From Microbacterium sp. nov. GSS16 (GTDB taxonomy: Bacteria > Actinomycetota > Actinomycetes > Actinomycetales > Microbacteriaceae): a stretch of 64,000 bases of DNA. The notes under the pieces were generated by a model, which saw only the letters and a program-made list of their open reading frames with translations, ran no database searches and was not told the DNA's origin. The translations under genes and the position numbers were made by a program. The stretch lies in contig NZ_CP116338.1 of the NCBI RefSeq assembly GCF_028198145.1, positions 930,001 to 994,000 of the forward strand, read 5' to 3'. Positions 25,845 through 34,110 of this stretch are shown here, one piece after another. Numbering within the stretch: the stretch's first letter is position 1; each line of letters opens with the position of its first letter.

Positions 25845-25994
25845 CCTTGTCTGTGCACACTCCTGTGCGCAGTTCGTATCCCATTTCCCTCTTCTCGGTC
25901 TCGAGCCCTGTCATGGGGCCGGCGCCGTGCCTGCGGGTGGGATGCAGACAAGGGATCTTGGGTGAGGCCGTCCGGCCTCACGGTAATGAAGGAG
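25845..25994 (+). promoter_or_regulatory. Structured 5' leader of the rpmB-rpmG-rpsN mRNA
   Basis: The leader can form nested helices. The outer helix pairs CCTTGTCTG (25845-25853, at the predicted 5' end) with CAGACAAGG (25945-25953), a perfect 9 bp. Inside it are a small hairpin (GCACA 25855-25859 with TGTGC 25864-25868) and a second long-range helix (ATCCCA 25878-25883 with TGGGAT 25938-25943). Downstream a perfect 8-bp hairpin (25962-25969 with 25974-25981) ends 7 nt before the RBS AAGGAG (25989-25994). The layout suggests a ribosomal-protein leader in which L28, L33 or S14 binds to repress its own mRNA. Confidence 0.6.
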
Positions 25995-26001
25995 TCACAA
26001 C

Positions 26002-26238
26002 ATGGCAGCAGTGTGCCAGGTGACCGGTGCTGTTCCCGGCTTCGGTCACAACATCTCGCACTCGCACCGCCGGACGAAGCGTCGCTTCGACCCGAACGTG
26101 CAGAAGAAGACCTACTACGTGCCGTCGCTCGGTCGTAAGGTCACCCTGAACGTGTCCGCCAAGGGCATCAAGGTGATCGACGCTCGCGGTATCGAGAAGG
26201 TCGTCGCGGACCTCAAGGCGAAGGGTGTGAAGCTCTAA
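26002..26238 (+). CDS. rpmB: 50S ribosomal protein L28 (zinc-free type)
   Basis: A 78-residue L28. The N-terminus [20 protein letters not shown] and TKRRFDPN are diagnostic. Only one cysteine (Cys5) is present, so it lacks the CxxC pairs of zinc-binding L28. Strong RBS aaggag 8 nt upstream. First gene of a three-gene operon; its TAA shares one base with the rpmG ATG. Confidence 0.97.
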   Translation: MAAVCQVTGAVPGFGHNISHSHRRTKRRFDPNVQKKTYYVPSLGRKVTLNVSAKGIKVIDARGIEKVVADLKAKGVKL

Positions 26239-26408
26239 TGGCCAAGAAGGCTCAGGACATCCGTCCGATCATCAAGCTGCGCTCGACGGCGGGCACCGGT
26301 TACACCTACGTGACCAAGAAGAACCGCCGCAACACCCCGGACCGTCTCGTGCTGAAGAAGTACGACCCGGTCGTTCGCAAGCACGTCGAATTCCGCGAGG
26401 AGCGTTAA
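26238..26408 (+). CDS. rpmG: 50S ribosomal protein L33 (zinc-free type)
   Basis: A 56-residue L33 encoded from ATG 26238 to TAA 26406-26408. It reads [14 protein letters not shown] at the start and has [18 protein letters not shown] and [13 protein letters not shown]. It contains no cysteine, so it is the zinc-independent form. Start overlaps the rpmB stop by 1 bp. Confidence 0.96.
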   Translation: MAKKAQDIRPIIKLRSTAGTGYTYVTKKNRRNTPDRLVLKKYDPVVRKHVEFREER

Positions 26409-26410
26409 TC

Positions 26411-26716
26411 ATGGCGAAGAAGAGCAAGATCGCTCGCAACGAGCAGCGCAAGGTCATCGTCGAGCGCTACGCCGAGCGTCGCGCCGAGCTGAAGAAGACC
26501 CTGGTCGACCCGAACGCCACCGACGAGGCCCGCGAGGCCGCACGCGTCGGCCTGCAGAAGCTGCCGCGCAACGCGTCGCCGATCCGCGTCCGCTCGCGCG
26601 ACGCCATCGACGGCCGCCCCCGTGGCGTGCTCACGAAGTTCGGCATCTCGCGTGTCCGCTTCCGTGACATGGCTCACCGCGGCGAGCTGCCCGGCATCAC
26701 CAAGTCGAGCTGGTAA
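26411..26716 (+). CDS. rpsN: 30S ribosomal protein S14 (long, zinc-free type)
   Basis: A 101-residue S14 of the long form. [20 protein letters not shown] opens the protein and the C-terminus has [19 protein letters not shown] followed by KSSW. It contains no cysteine, in contrast to the short zinc-binding S14 of about 61 residues usually found in the spc operon. Starts 2 bp after the rpmG stop. A terminator hairpin follows at 26747. Confidence 0.96.
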   Translation: MAKKSKIARNEQRKVIVERYAERRAELKKTLVDPNATDEAREAARVGLQKLPRNASPIRVRSRDAIDGRPRGVLTKFGISRVRFRDMAHRGELPGITKSSW

Positions 26717-26721
26717 GCATC

Positions 26722-26740
26722 CCCTGAGCTCGTCGAAGGG
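26722..26740. repeat. Copy of a dispersed CCCTGAG...CGAAGGG sequence
   Basis: CCCTGAGCTCGTCGAAGGG follows the rpsN stop. From general knowledge this type of sequence (reverse complement CCCTTCGACGAGCTCAGGG) is a frequent dispersed element in Microbacteriaceae genomes. Related cores occur near 13871 and at the end of the window. Confidence 0.6.
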
Positions 26741-26746
26741 TTGTGA

Positions 26747-26774
26747 GGGGCGAGGATCTTCGGATCCTCGCCCC
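26747..26774 (+). terminator. Intrinsic terminator after rpsN
   Basis: A perfect 12-bp GC-rich stem (26747-26758 with 26763-26774) closed by a TTCG tetraloop and followed by TTT. This ends the rpmB-rpmG-rpsN operon. Confidence 0.9.
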
Positions 26775-26846
26775 TTTCGCATCCTCGCCCCGCGCGCATC
26801 ACGTGCATGTCGAGTCCTCCCGAGACGCCGCCGCAGGGCCGAATCT

Positions 26847-26873
26847 GTGACTGAAGTGACCAAAGTGACCGAA
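26847..26873 (+). repeat. Three 9-bp direct repeats upstream of hup
   Basis: GTGACTGAA, GTGACCAAA and GTGACCGAA follow each other without a gap, about 145 bp before the HU start. They may be a regulator binding array or part of the hup promoter region. The rest of the 302-bp rpsN-hup gap (26717-27018) holds the dispersed element, the terminator and the hup 5' region. Confidence 0.65.
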
Positions 26874-27018
26874 CTCGCCGGGAAATCGCGCCAAAACCCG
26901 CGAAATGACGCGGAATGCCGTGCGCTGGTTGGTACATTCGAGGCGGTCGAACGACCGACGGGGGTCTCTCCCTCGAAATCAACACGATGCGACGGACCTT
27001 CGTCGCTGGAGGAGTGAC

Positions 27019-27306
27019 ATGGCTGACAAGTCCATCACCAAGACCGAGCTCGTCGCGAGCATCGCTTCCGCCACCGGCGAGAGCCAGGCCACCGTCTCGC
27101 GCGTGCTCGACTCGCTGTTCACCACCGTCTCGGACGCCGTTGCCAAGGGCAGCAAGGTCTCGATCCCGGGCTGGATCGCGTTCGAGCAGGTCGACACCGC
27201 CGCTCGCACCGGCCGCAACCCGCAGACCGGCGCCGAGATCAAGATCCCGGCCGGCAAGCGCGTCAAGGTCACCGCTGGCTCCAAGCTGAAGGCAGCCGTC
27301 AAGTAA
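27019..27306 (+). CDS. hup: HU family DNA-binding protein
   Basis: A 95-residue histone-like protein, starting MADKSITKTELVASIA. The DNA-binding arm region includes the signature GWIAFEQVDTAARTGRNPQTG and the C-terminus KIPAGKRVKVTAGSKLKAAVK. It binds and bends DNA nonspecifically in nucleoid architecture. ATG 27019 has a good RBS (ggagg) upstream. It lacks the long Lys/Ala/Pro-rich tail of the mycobacterial-type HupB, so it is the short HU form. A terminator follows at 27324. Confidence 0.95.
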   Translation: MADKSITKTELVASIASATGESQATVSRVLDSLFTTVSDAVAKGSKVSIPGWIAFEQVDTAARTGRNPQTGAEIKIPAGKRVKVTAGSKLKAAVK

Positions 27307-27323
27307 GACCGCTCGCCGTACGT

Positions 27324-27351
27324 GAAGGCCGTCCCTCCGGGGGCGGCCTTC
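27324..27351 (+). terminator. Intrinsic terminator after hup
   Basis: GAAGGCCG (27324-27331) pairs with CGGCCTTC (27344-27351), with further pairing of TCCC to GGGG inside around a TCCG loop. It lies 17 bp after the hup stop. Confidence 0.85.
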
Positions 27352-27365
27352 CGTCGTATCGGCCG

Positions 27366-27371
27366 TAGGCT
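27366..27371 (+). promoter_or_regulatory. -10 hexamer of a leaderless promoter (CopD-CtaG gene)
   Basis: TAGGCT lies 6 nt before the GTG at 27378; no RBS is present. Confidence 0.55.
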
Positions 27372-27377
27372 GGAAGG

Positions 27378-29375
27378 GTGAACCCGTACCGTCTCGCTGG
27401 CCTGGCGATCATCGTCGTCAGCGGGGCCGCCGGCCTCATCGCCGCCCTGCTCGTCGGCGGCGGCGCGGTGCCTCCGAAGCTGCTCGATCCGGGGCCCATC
27501 GTCATGTGGGGCCTGCCGGCCGTGAAGCTCGTCGCCAACCTCGGCGCCGCAGCGATGCTGGGCTCACTCGTGCTCGCGCTGTTCGGCCTGCGCGCGGGCA
27601 CCCGTCCGTTCGAGCTCGCGATCGACACGGCATCCGTGGGAGCTGCCGTTTTCACGATCGGGTCGGGGGTCACCGCCTTCCTCACGTTCATGGCGGCATT
27701 CAACCCGAAGCTCACCGCCGATCGCGGCTTCGGCGAGCAGTTCGGCCGCTATCTGCTCGAGCTGCCCCTCGGGCAGGCCTGGCTGATCACCACGCTGATG
27801 GGCGCCGTGATCACCCTGCTGCTGTTCGGATGGCGCAGCTGGACCGGCACGATGCTCACGGCGGTGCTCGCCGCCGCATCGTTCCTGCCCATGGCCACGC
27901 AGGGTCACTCGGGTGACGTCGCCGGTCACACCGTCGCCGTGAACGCGATCCTGCTGCACACGATCGGCGCGGCGGTGTGGGTGGGCGGTCTGCTGCTGCT
28001 CGTGATCCTCCGGCAGGTCGACAGTGCCCCTCAGTCGAAGACGCCGAAGACGGATGCCCGGATCGACCTCCCCGTGCTCGTCGCGCGCTACTCGTCTCTC
28101 GCGCTCGCGGCGTTCGCTGTCGTGGCGTTCTCGGGCGTCGCGCGCACGGTCGTCGCGCTGGGGGAGTGGAGCGAGCTGCTCTCGCCGTACGGCCTGATCG
28201 TCATCGCCAAGGCGGTCGCCCTCGTCGGCCTCGGCCTGTTCGGCGCCTGGTACCGCCGCCGGCTCATCCCGAATCTCGCCGGCACGCGCCAGAAGCGCGC
28301 ATTCTGGTCGCTGATCCTCGGCGAGCTCGCGCTGATGGGCATCGCCTCAGGTGCCGCCGCCGCCCTCGCCCGCACGCCTCCGCCGCTCGGCGAGCAGGCC
28401 CCGGCGTTGCAGACGCCGGCGCAGCGGCTCACCCGGGAGCCGCTGCCGCCCGAGCTGACCCTCGATCGCTGGTTCACCTCGTTCGACCTCGACGTGCTGT
28501 GGATCGCCGCCGTCGGCTTCGGAGTCTTCCTCTACATCGTCGGGATCGTCCGGCTGCGCCGCCGGGGGGATGCCTGGCCGGTGCACCGCACGATCTTCTG
28601 GATGCTCGGCCTGTCGCTGCTGCTGTGGGTGACGAGCGGTCCGATCAACGCGTACCAGGACTACCTGTTCAGCGTGCACATGGCGGGGCACATGCTGCTC
28701 AGCATGGCGATCCCGGTGCTGCTCGTCGCTGGCGCCCCGATCACACTGGCGCTGCGCAGCATCCACAAGCGCGACGACGGCACCCGCGGCGGTCGGGAGT
28801 GGATCCTCTGGGCGGTGCATTCGCCGTACTCGCGGTTCATCACGCATCCCTTCGTCGCCGCCGGGATCTTCGCCGTGTCGCTGTGGGCGTTCTACTTCAC
28901 CGACCTCGTGCGCTGGGCGATGTACGACCACCTCGGTCACGAGTGGATGATCATCCACTTCCTCATCTCGGGCTACCTCTTCGCGATGACCCTGATCGGC
29001 GTGGATCCGATCCCGTACCGACTGCCGTACGCGGGCCGGCTCATCACCCTGATCGCGGTGATGGCGACGCACGCGTTCTTCGGCATGGCGATCATGATGC
29101 AGTCGGGACTGTTCGTCGCCGAGTGGTTCGGAGCGATGGGTCGCACCTGGGGGCCGACGCCGATGGAGGATCAGTACATCGGCGGTGGCATCGCGTGGTC
29201 GGTCGGTGAGATCCCCACGCTGATCCTGGCGGTGACGGTCGCGATCCAGTGGTCGAGATCTGATGTCAGGCTGCAGCGTCGCCGTGACCGGCACGCCGAC
29301 CGCACCGGGGACGCTGAGCTGGAGGAGTACAACGCGCGGCTCGCGCGCATGGCCGAGCGCGACAGCGTGCGCTGA
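27378..29375 (+). CDS. CopD-CtaG fusion: copper import / cytochrome c oxidase assembly protein
   Basis: A 665-residue polytopic protein. The N-terminal half (to about 330) is a CopD-like copper-resistance domain with His-containing helices (HTVAVNAILLHTIGAAVWVGG). The C-terminal half, from about residue 365, is a CtaG/Caa3-type domain with conserved SVHMAGHMLLSM and LGHEWMIIHF motifs that are likely copper ligands. Such fusions are common in actinobacteria and link copper uptake to cytochrome oxidase maturation. A CopC gene lies 4.7 kb downstream. Confidence 0.9.
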   Translation: MNPYRLAGLAIIVVSGAAGLIAALLVGGGAVPPKLLDPGPIVMWGLPAVKLVANLGAAAMLGSLVLALFGLRAGTRPFELAIDTASVGAAVFTIGSGVTAFLTFMAAFNPKLTADRGFGEQFGRYLLELPLGQAWLITTLMGAVITLLLFGWRSWTGTMLTAVLAAASFLPMATQGHSGDVAGHTVAVNAILLHTIGAAVWVGGLLLLVILRQVDSAPQSKTPKTDARIDLPVLVARYSSLALAAFAVVAFSGVARTVVALGEWSELLSPYGLIVIAKAVALVGLGLFGAWYRRRLIPNLAGTRQKRAFWSLILGELALMGIASGAAAALARTPPPLGEQAPALQTPAQRLTREPLPPELTLDRWFTSFDLDVLWIAAVGFGVFLYIVGIVRLRRRGDAWPVHRTIFWMLGLSLLLWVTSGPINAYQDYLFSVHMAGHMLLSMAIPVLLVAGAPITLALRSIHKRDDGTRGGREWILWAVHSPYSRFITHPFVAAGIFAVSLWAFYFTDLVRWAMYDHLGHEWMIIHFLISGYLFAMTLIGVDPIPYRLPYAGRLITLIAVMATHAFFGMAIMMQSGLFVAEWFGAMGRTWGPTPMEDQYIGGGIAWSVGEIPTLILAVTVAIQWSRSDVRLQRRRDRHADRTGDAELEEYNARLARMAERDSVR

Positions 29376-29379
29376 GCGA

Positions 29380-30480
29380 TCAGTCCTCGAGCGTCGGCTG
29401 ACCGCCGTTCGGCGACCCGACCCGGATCGACACCGATCCGTCGGGCAGCACCGTCGCGGTGCCGTTGACCTGGAAGGGAACATCCTGCGACACCTTGCGC
29501 ACGGTGCCGTCGAACAGCGACTGGATCCTCACCTCGATGTGCGCCATCGCGTCGGTGGGCGGCAGAGCCCAGGCGCCGCCGTCGGGCACGAGGCTGACCA
29601 CGGGCTGCGTGGTGATCGACCACTTCGGCACGGTGTCCGGCGCCAGCCGGTTGTGCAGCTGCAGACCGAACGGGCACCGGGTGGGCTGCAGCACCTCCTG
29701 CGTGGCGCATTCGGTGAGGAACTGCTCGACCTGCTGCTGCACCACCTCGACGAACTTCTCGGTCGGCTGAGCCTGGACGTCGATGGGCGTGCGGGCCAGC
29801 GCCTTGTCGGCGAGCACGCTCACACCCGGCGTCGACGAGATCGCCGTGTCGACGGTCACCGAGTACCTGCCCGGCGTGAACACGAGCAGGTGGAGCGGGT
29901 CGAGGGGAGCGGCCTCGGCGCCGTCCACCGAGACCTGCCGCCGGTCGATCGCGAAGCCGTTGACGGCGAAGACATCGGCTCCGCGCACGGTGAGCTCGAT
30001 CTCGGCCAGCGGGCTGGTGGTGAATCGCCAGTTCGGGGTGACGCCGACCCAGCCGTCCTGCGCGACGGTGAAAGCCGAGGTGCCGCTGACCCCGCCGGCA
30101 CGATAGTCGACGACGATCTCGTGCACGCCGTCCTTCGAGCCCTTCTCGGTGACCGTCACGTCGGTGAGCGGGGCGAGAGCCGCTCGGCGCAGCAGAGCCT
30201 CGGAGGCGGATGGGTCGATGCCGGCCTCCTGCAGCACAGCGAGGTCGAGCGAGACGCCGGGCACCCGCAGCGCCTCGACGGCGCGCCCGCTCGAGAGCAG
30301 ATCCATGTACCGCTGCACGAAGGCGGAGGGGCTGTAGAACGACTGGTACAGCGACATGCCGCCGGCAGCGATCGCGGCGAACAGCAGCACGCCGATGACG
30401 GCGAGCAGGGTGAGATCGGATCGCAGGCGGGAACGCGCGCGCGGGCGCGCTCGCCCCGGTGACACCCGCCCCTGCATCAT
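29380..30480 (-). CDS. Single-pass membrane protein with large extracytoplasmic domain, unknown function
   Basis: A 366-residue protein. A basic N-terminus (RARPRARSRLR) precedes one membrane helix (LTLLAVIGVLLFAAIAAGGM, about 23-42). The rest is predicted outside and beta-rich, with two cysteines (LTECAT and TRCPF) about 14 residues apart that could form a disulfide. No family was recognised. It is convergent with the CopD-CtaG gene, the stops being 4 bp apart, and divergent from the helicase gene. Confidence 0.8.
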   Translation of the reverse strand: MMQGRVSPGRARPRARSRLRSDLTLLAVIGVLLFAAIAAGGMSLYQSFYSPSAFVQRYMDLLSSGRAVEALRVPGVSLDLAVLQEAGIDPSASEALLRRAALAPLTDVTVTEKGSKDGVHEIVVDYRAGGVSGTSAFTVAQDGWVGVTPNWRFTTSPLAEIELTVRGADVFAVNGFAIDRRQVSVDGAEAAPLDPLHLLVFTPGRYSVTVDTAISSTPGVSVLADKALARTPIDVQAQPTEKFVEVVQQQVEQFLTECATQEVLQPTRCPFGLQLHNRLAPDTVPKWSITTQPVVSLVPDGGAWALPPTDAMAHIEVRIQSLFDGTVRKVSQDVPFQVNGTATVLPDGSVSIRVGSPNGGQPTLED

Positions 30481-30536
30481 GGCGCAAGTCTAGGCAGTCG
30501 GCCCTGGGACCATGCCGTACGAAGCCGTGGTGGACC

Positions 30537-30542
30537 TAACAT
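30537..30542 (+). promoter_or_regulatory. -10 hexamer of a leaderless promoter (helicase gene)
   Basis: TAACAT lies 7 nt before the GTG at 30550; no ribosome binding site is present. Confidence 0.5.
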
Positions 30543-30549
30543 AGGGGGC

Positions 30550-31968
30550 GTGTCCGTCGCCCTCTCCGAAGAACAGCACGCGCTGTTCCGACTCATCGAG
30601 GACACCGACGAGCACGTCTTCGTGACGGGCCGCGCGGGCACGGGCAAGTCGACGCTGCTGCAGCACTTCGCGTGGAACACCAAGAAGCAGATCGCGATCT
30701 GCGCGCCGACCGGAGTCGCGGCACTGAATGTCGAGGGGCAGACGATCCACTCGCTGTTCCGCCTGCCGATCGGACTCATCGCCGAGAGCGAGATCGAGCA
30801 GTCCGACGCGACCCGGCGCCTGCTCAATGCCATCGAGACACTCGTCATCGATGAGATCTCGATGGTCAATGCCGACCTGATGGATGCCATCGACCGGTCT
30901 CTGCGGCAGGCGCGCGGCAAGCGCGGAATCCCGTTCGGAGGAGTGCAGATCGTCATGTTCGGCGATCCCTACCAGCTCGCGCCGGTGCCGCCCCGCGGCG
31001 ACGAGCTGCGCTACATCCAGGATCACTACCGCTCGTTCTGGTTCTTCGATGCGAAGGTGTGGACCGGCGGACGGGACGACGGCGGCGGCATGCTCGACAT
31101 CGGCACCTATGGGGCGAAGCTGCACGTGCACGAGCTGGTGCACATCCACCGTCAGTCCGACGACGGCTTCAAGGCGATGCTGAACGCCGTGCGCTACGGA
31201 CGCGTCACCGCCGACATCGCCGGCGTGCTCAACGAGAAGGGCGCGCGAACCCCGCCCGAGCCCGAGCCGGGCGAAGTGCCCATTATCACGCTCGCGACGC
31301 GCAACGACATCGTGAACAGCATCAACCGGCGTCATCTCGCGGCGCTCCCCGGCCGCGAGCAGACCGCGCACGCCGAGGTCTCGGGCGACTTCGGGCGCGG
31401 CGAGGCGAACTATCCCGCTGACGCCGAGCTGAAGCTGAAGGTGGGCGCACAGGTGATGTTCCTGCGCAACGACGTCTCGATGCAGGGCGAGCCGCCACGG
31501 TGGGTGAACGGGTCGATCGGCACGGTGACGCGCATCCTCGGCGGCACCGTGCGGGTCGAGGTGGACGGCGACGAATTCGATGTCGAGCCGGCGGTGTGGG
31601 AGAGATTCCGCTACGCCTACAACCCGGGCACCAAGACCCTGACCCGCGAGGTCGCCGCGGAGTTCACGCAATTCCCGCTGCGTCTGGCCTGGGCAGTCAC
31701 CATCCACAAGTCCCAGGGCAAGACGTATGACCGCGCGGTCGTCGATCTCGGTTCGGGCGCCTTCGCGCCAGGGCAGACGTACGTCGCACTCTCCCGACTC
31801 ACCTCGCTCGAGGGGCTCTACCTCTCGCGGCCGCTGCGGCCGAGCGACATCCGCGTCGACGAGGACGTGCGCCGGTTCATGCGCGAATCGTGGGAGGCCC
31901 GTCAGGCCGAGAGAGCCGGAAGCGCCGAGACGAACCCGAAGACCGAAAAGGGCATCCGGATGCCGTGA
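30550..31968 (+). CDS. PIF1/RecD2-like superfamily 1 DNA helicase
   Basis: A 472-residue SF1B helicase. Walker A is VTGRAGTGKSTLLQHF, motif Ia is APTGVAALN, Walker B is LVIDEISMVNADLMDAID, motif III is VMFGDPYQLAPVPP, and the C-terminal motifs are AWAVTIHKSQGKTYD and TYVALSRL. PIF1-type helicases move 5'-3' and resolve G-quadruplexes and other barriers. No nuclease or extra domain is fused. Monocistronic, with its own leaderless-type promoter. Confidence 0.9.
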   Translation: MSVALSEEQHALFRLIEDTDEHVFVTGRAGTGKSTLLQHFAWNTKKQIAICAPTGVAALNVEGQTIHSLFRLPIGLIAESEIEQSDATRRLLNAIETLVIDEISMVNADLMDAIDRSLRQARGKRGIPFGGVQIVMFGDPYQLAPVPPRGDELRYIQDHYRSFWFFDAKVWTGGRDDGGGMLDIGTYGAKLHVHELVHIHRQSDDGFKAMLNAVRYGRVTADIAGVLNEKGARTPPEPEPGEVPIITLATRNDIVNSINRRHLAALPGREQTAHAEVSGDFGRGEANYPADAELKLKVGAQVMFLRNDVSMQGEPPRWVNGSIGTVTRILGGTVRVEVDGDEFDVEPAVWERFRYAYNPGTKTLTREVAAEFTQFPLRLAWAVTIHKSQGKTYDRAVVDLGSGAFAPGQTYVALSRLTSLEGLYLSRPLRPSDIRVDEDVRRFMRESWEARQAERAGSAETNPKTEKGIRMP

Positions 31969-32027
31969 CGGGCGGCCTTTCAGTCTCGTCGCCCTAGACT
32001 CGGAGAGTCCATCCCCGGGAGTGTCCT

Positions 32028-33314
32028 ATGCATCTTCGTTCGTCGCGCCGCGTGCGCGCTGCCGTGGGCGGCGCGCTCGCCCTGGCCCTCGCACTGACCG
32101 GCTGCACCGGGTCGGATTCCGAGTTCAGCTACACGCCCCCCGCGCAGGTCGACGCGACACTGCCCGAAGACATGACCGGACAGCTGCAGGCCGCCGTCGA
32201 GCAGGCGATCGCCGCGAGCGGTTCGTCTGGCGCGATCGTCGGAGTCTGGGTGCCGTGGAGCGGCCAGTGGGTCGCCGGCCTGGGCACGCAGGGCCCGGAG
32301 GGCGCCGAGGTGACCGCCGACATGTCGTTCCGAGTCGCCGACGTGACGCGGCTGATGACCTGCGACGTGCTCTACGGCATGGCCGACGACGGCGAGGTCG
32401 AGCTCGACGCCCCGGTGCCCAAGTACGTCTCGGGTGTCGCCGACCTCGCCGACATCACGCTGCTCGACCTCTGCAACGGCACCAGCGGCGTCGGATCGTC
32501 CGAAGCCGTGGTGAAGCCATACTGGCTGAACACCCCGGGTCGGGAATGGGCGCCCATGCAGTTGGCGAGCTTCGGGCTGGGCACCGGACGCACTCCGGCG
32601 CACACCGAGTACCGCGAGTCCGATGCCGGATACCTCATGCTGGGCATGGCTCTGGAGCGCATCTCCGGACGCAGCGCGGCAGAGCTGATCGCGAAGTACG
32701 TCACCACGCCCCTCGATCTGGCCTCCACCTCGCTTCCGTCGCGCGAGTCGGCCGAGCCCACCCCCTCGCCCGCGCTCAAGGGCACCTTCCTGCCCGCAGC
32801 CGAAGGCGGCGGCTACGACTGCGCCGCGCCCGTCGACATCACGAAGAGCTCGTCGAGCATCGGCTTCACCGACTCGGGCGTGGTGTCGACCATCACCGAT
32901 CTCGGACGCTACGCACAGGCCGAGGCACGTCAGGCGCTGCGGCCGAAGAACGCAGAACCGGCGCGCTTCGGCGCTCCCCTCCCGGTCAGCGCCGATGCGC
33001 CCACCTGGTACCAGGCGACGGGCGGCGGCTACCTCGTGGGGTCGATGGTCGGACAGCACGGCTGGGTGCCCGGCTACGCGACGGCGGCGTACTCCGACCC
33101 GGCCACGGGGTTCACCGTGGCGGTCACACTCAACGGCTCGTCCGCCGGCGGATCGATGGCGGGCTACCTCGCCTGGCAGCTCGCGGCGATCGCCTCGAAG
33201 GCCCCCGCGGCCGAGGGGCAGACCGCGCCGGAGTTCGGGCTGCCCTTCACGGCTGAGCAGTACGCGCAGAGCATCGCGGATGCTGCGATCTGCGCGCCGC
33301 CCGCCGCGGAGTGA
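32028..33314 (+). CDS. Beta-lactamase-fold lipoprotein, apparently catalytically dead
   Basis: A 428-residue lipoprotein (lipobox LALTGC, Cys26) of the serine beta-lactamase/D-Ala-D-Ala peptidase family. The first catalytic motif SxxK is replaced: the aligned segment reads FRVADVTRLM, with Asp105 for the nucleophile Ser and Arg108 for Lys. The second motif YxN aligns with E197-S198-D199 in YRESDAGYLMLG. The third region keeps a His-Gly (VGQHGWVPGY). So it should not acylate beta-lactams or peptides and may act as a binding protein at the wall. Promoter -10 TAGACT at 31995 and a GGGAG RBS precede the ATG. Confidence 0.82.
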   Translation: MHLRSSRRVRAAVGGALALALALTGCTGSDSEFSYTPPAQVDATLPEDMTGQLQAAVEQAIAASGSSGAIVGVWVPWSGQWVAGLGTQGPEGAEVTADMSFRVADVTRLMTCDVLYGMADDGEVELDAPVPKYVSGVADLADITLLDLCNGTSGVGSSEAVVKPYWLNTPGREWAPMQLASFGLGTGRTPAHTEYRESDAGYLMLGMALERISGRSAAELIAKYVTTPLDLASTSLPSRESAEPTPSPALKGTFLPAAEGGGYDCAAPVDITKSSSSIGFTDSGVVSTITDLGRYAQAEARQALRPKNAEPARFGAPLPVSADAPTWYQATGGGYLVGSMVGQHGWVPGYATAAYSDPATGFTVAVTLNGSSAGGSMAGYLAWQLAAIASKAPAAEGQTAPEFGLPFTAEQYAQSIADAAICAPPAAE

Positions 33315-33436
33315 GCCGCGCCACCGTCCGAGGCGACCTGCTCGCCAGCGCCGGTGAGGTGTGGGCAGGGCGGCAGCGCCGGCCCCGCGGCATCATCGAC
33401 GCCGAAATGCCATCCACTCCGTGAAAGGATCGACGG

Positions 33437-34024
33437 GTGCGCACGTCTGGTAGATCTCGGCTCCTCCGCGGCTTCGCGGGCGCATCGATCTCGACCTTCG
33501 TCGCCCTCGCCTCTCACGTCTGGGTCGACGGTCAGATGCCGGGGATGCTCGGCATCGGCGTACCGTGGCTGCTGTCGTTCATGGTGTGCACGCTGCTGAG
33601 CGGCATCCGGCTGTCGGCCATCCGGCTGACGTTCTCGGTGGTGGTGTCTCAGGCGCTGTTCCACGCTCTGTTCGTGCTCGGGGCGATCACACCGCGCGGG
33701 GGCATCGCGCCGCACGTGCACGGTCCGCTGATGCTCCCCGCCGGGAGCAGTGCGGTCGTTCCCGAAGACGCAGGCATGTGGCTCGCACACGGCATCGCCG
33801 CTCTGATCACCGTGGTCGCCCTGCACCGCGGTGAGCGCCTGCTCCAGGCGCTCGCGGCGGTTGCCTCCTCCGTCGCGCGGTGGCTGACGCGCATCGTCGC
33901 CGCCGCGCCGTTGCCTCCCGGCGCCCCGGCCCGGCCGCGCTGGGCAGTGCTCTCGGCGCCGCGTCGCTCCGAGCCGCGCCTGTCGACCCTTCGCCGTCGC
34001 GGCCCGCCTCTTCCCGTCATCTGA
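33437..34024 (+). CDS. Integral membrane protein upstream of copC
   Basis: A 195-residue protein from GTG 33437 with an AAAGGA-type RBS. It has four hydrophobic segments (ASISTFVALASHVWV, GIGVPWLLSFMVCTLL, LTFSVVVSQALFHALFVLGA, MWLAHGIAALITVVAL) with several His residues, then a basic Pro/Arg-rich tail. No family was recognised, but similar small proteins accompany CopC genes in related genomes, so a copper role is possible. copC follows 87 bp downstream on the same strand. Confidence 0.75.
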   Translation: MRTSGRSRLLRGFAGASISTFVALASHVWVDGQMPGMLGIGVPWLLSFMVCTLLSGIRLSAIRLTFSVVVSQALFHALFVLGAITPRGGIAPHVHGPLMLPAGSSAVVPEDAGMWLAHGIAALITVVALHRGERLLQALAAVASSVARWLTRIVAAAPLPPGAPARPRWAVLSAPRRSEPRLSTLRRRGPPLPVI

Positions 34025-34110
34025 TCCAGTGCGGCTCTCCAGGGCCGCGTGGGCGCGGTGCGCCCGTCCCGATGACTCGCCGCTTCGCGGCATCCAGAAA
34101 GAGGTTTCCC

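Noticed and set aside
24447-26138. 563-codon plus-strand frame antisense to the dehydrogenase gene and into the rpmB leader
   Set aside because: It overlaps rpmB in another frame and lacks domain features; the dehydrogenase and L28 frames are unambiguous.
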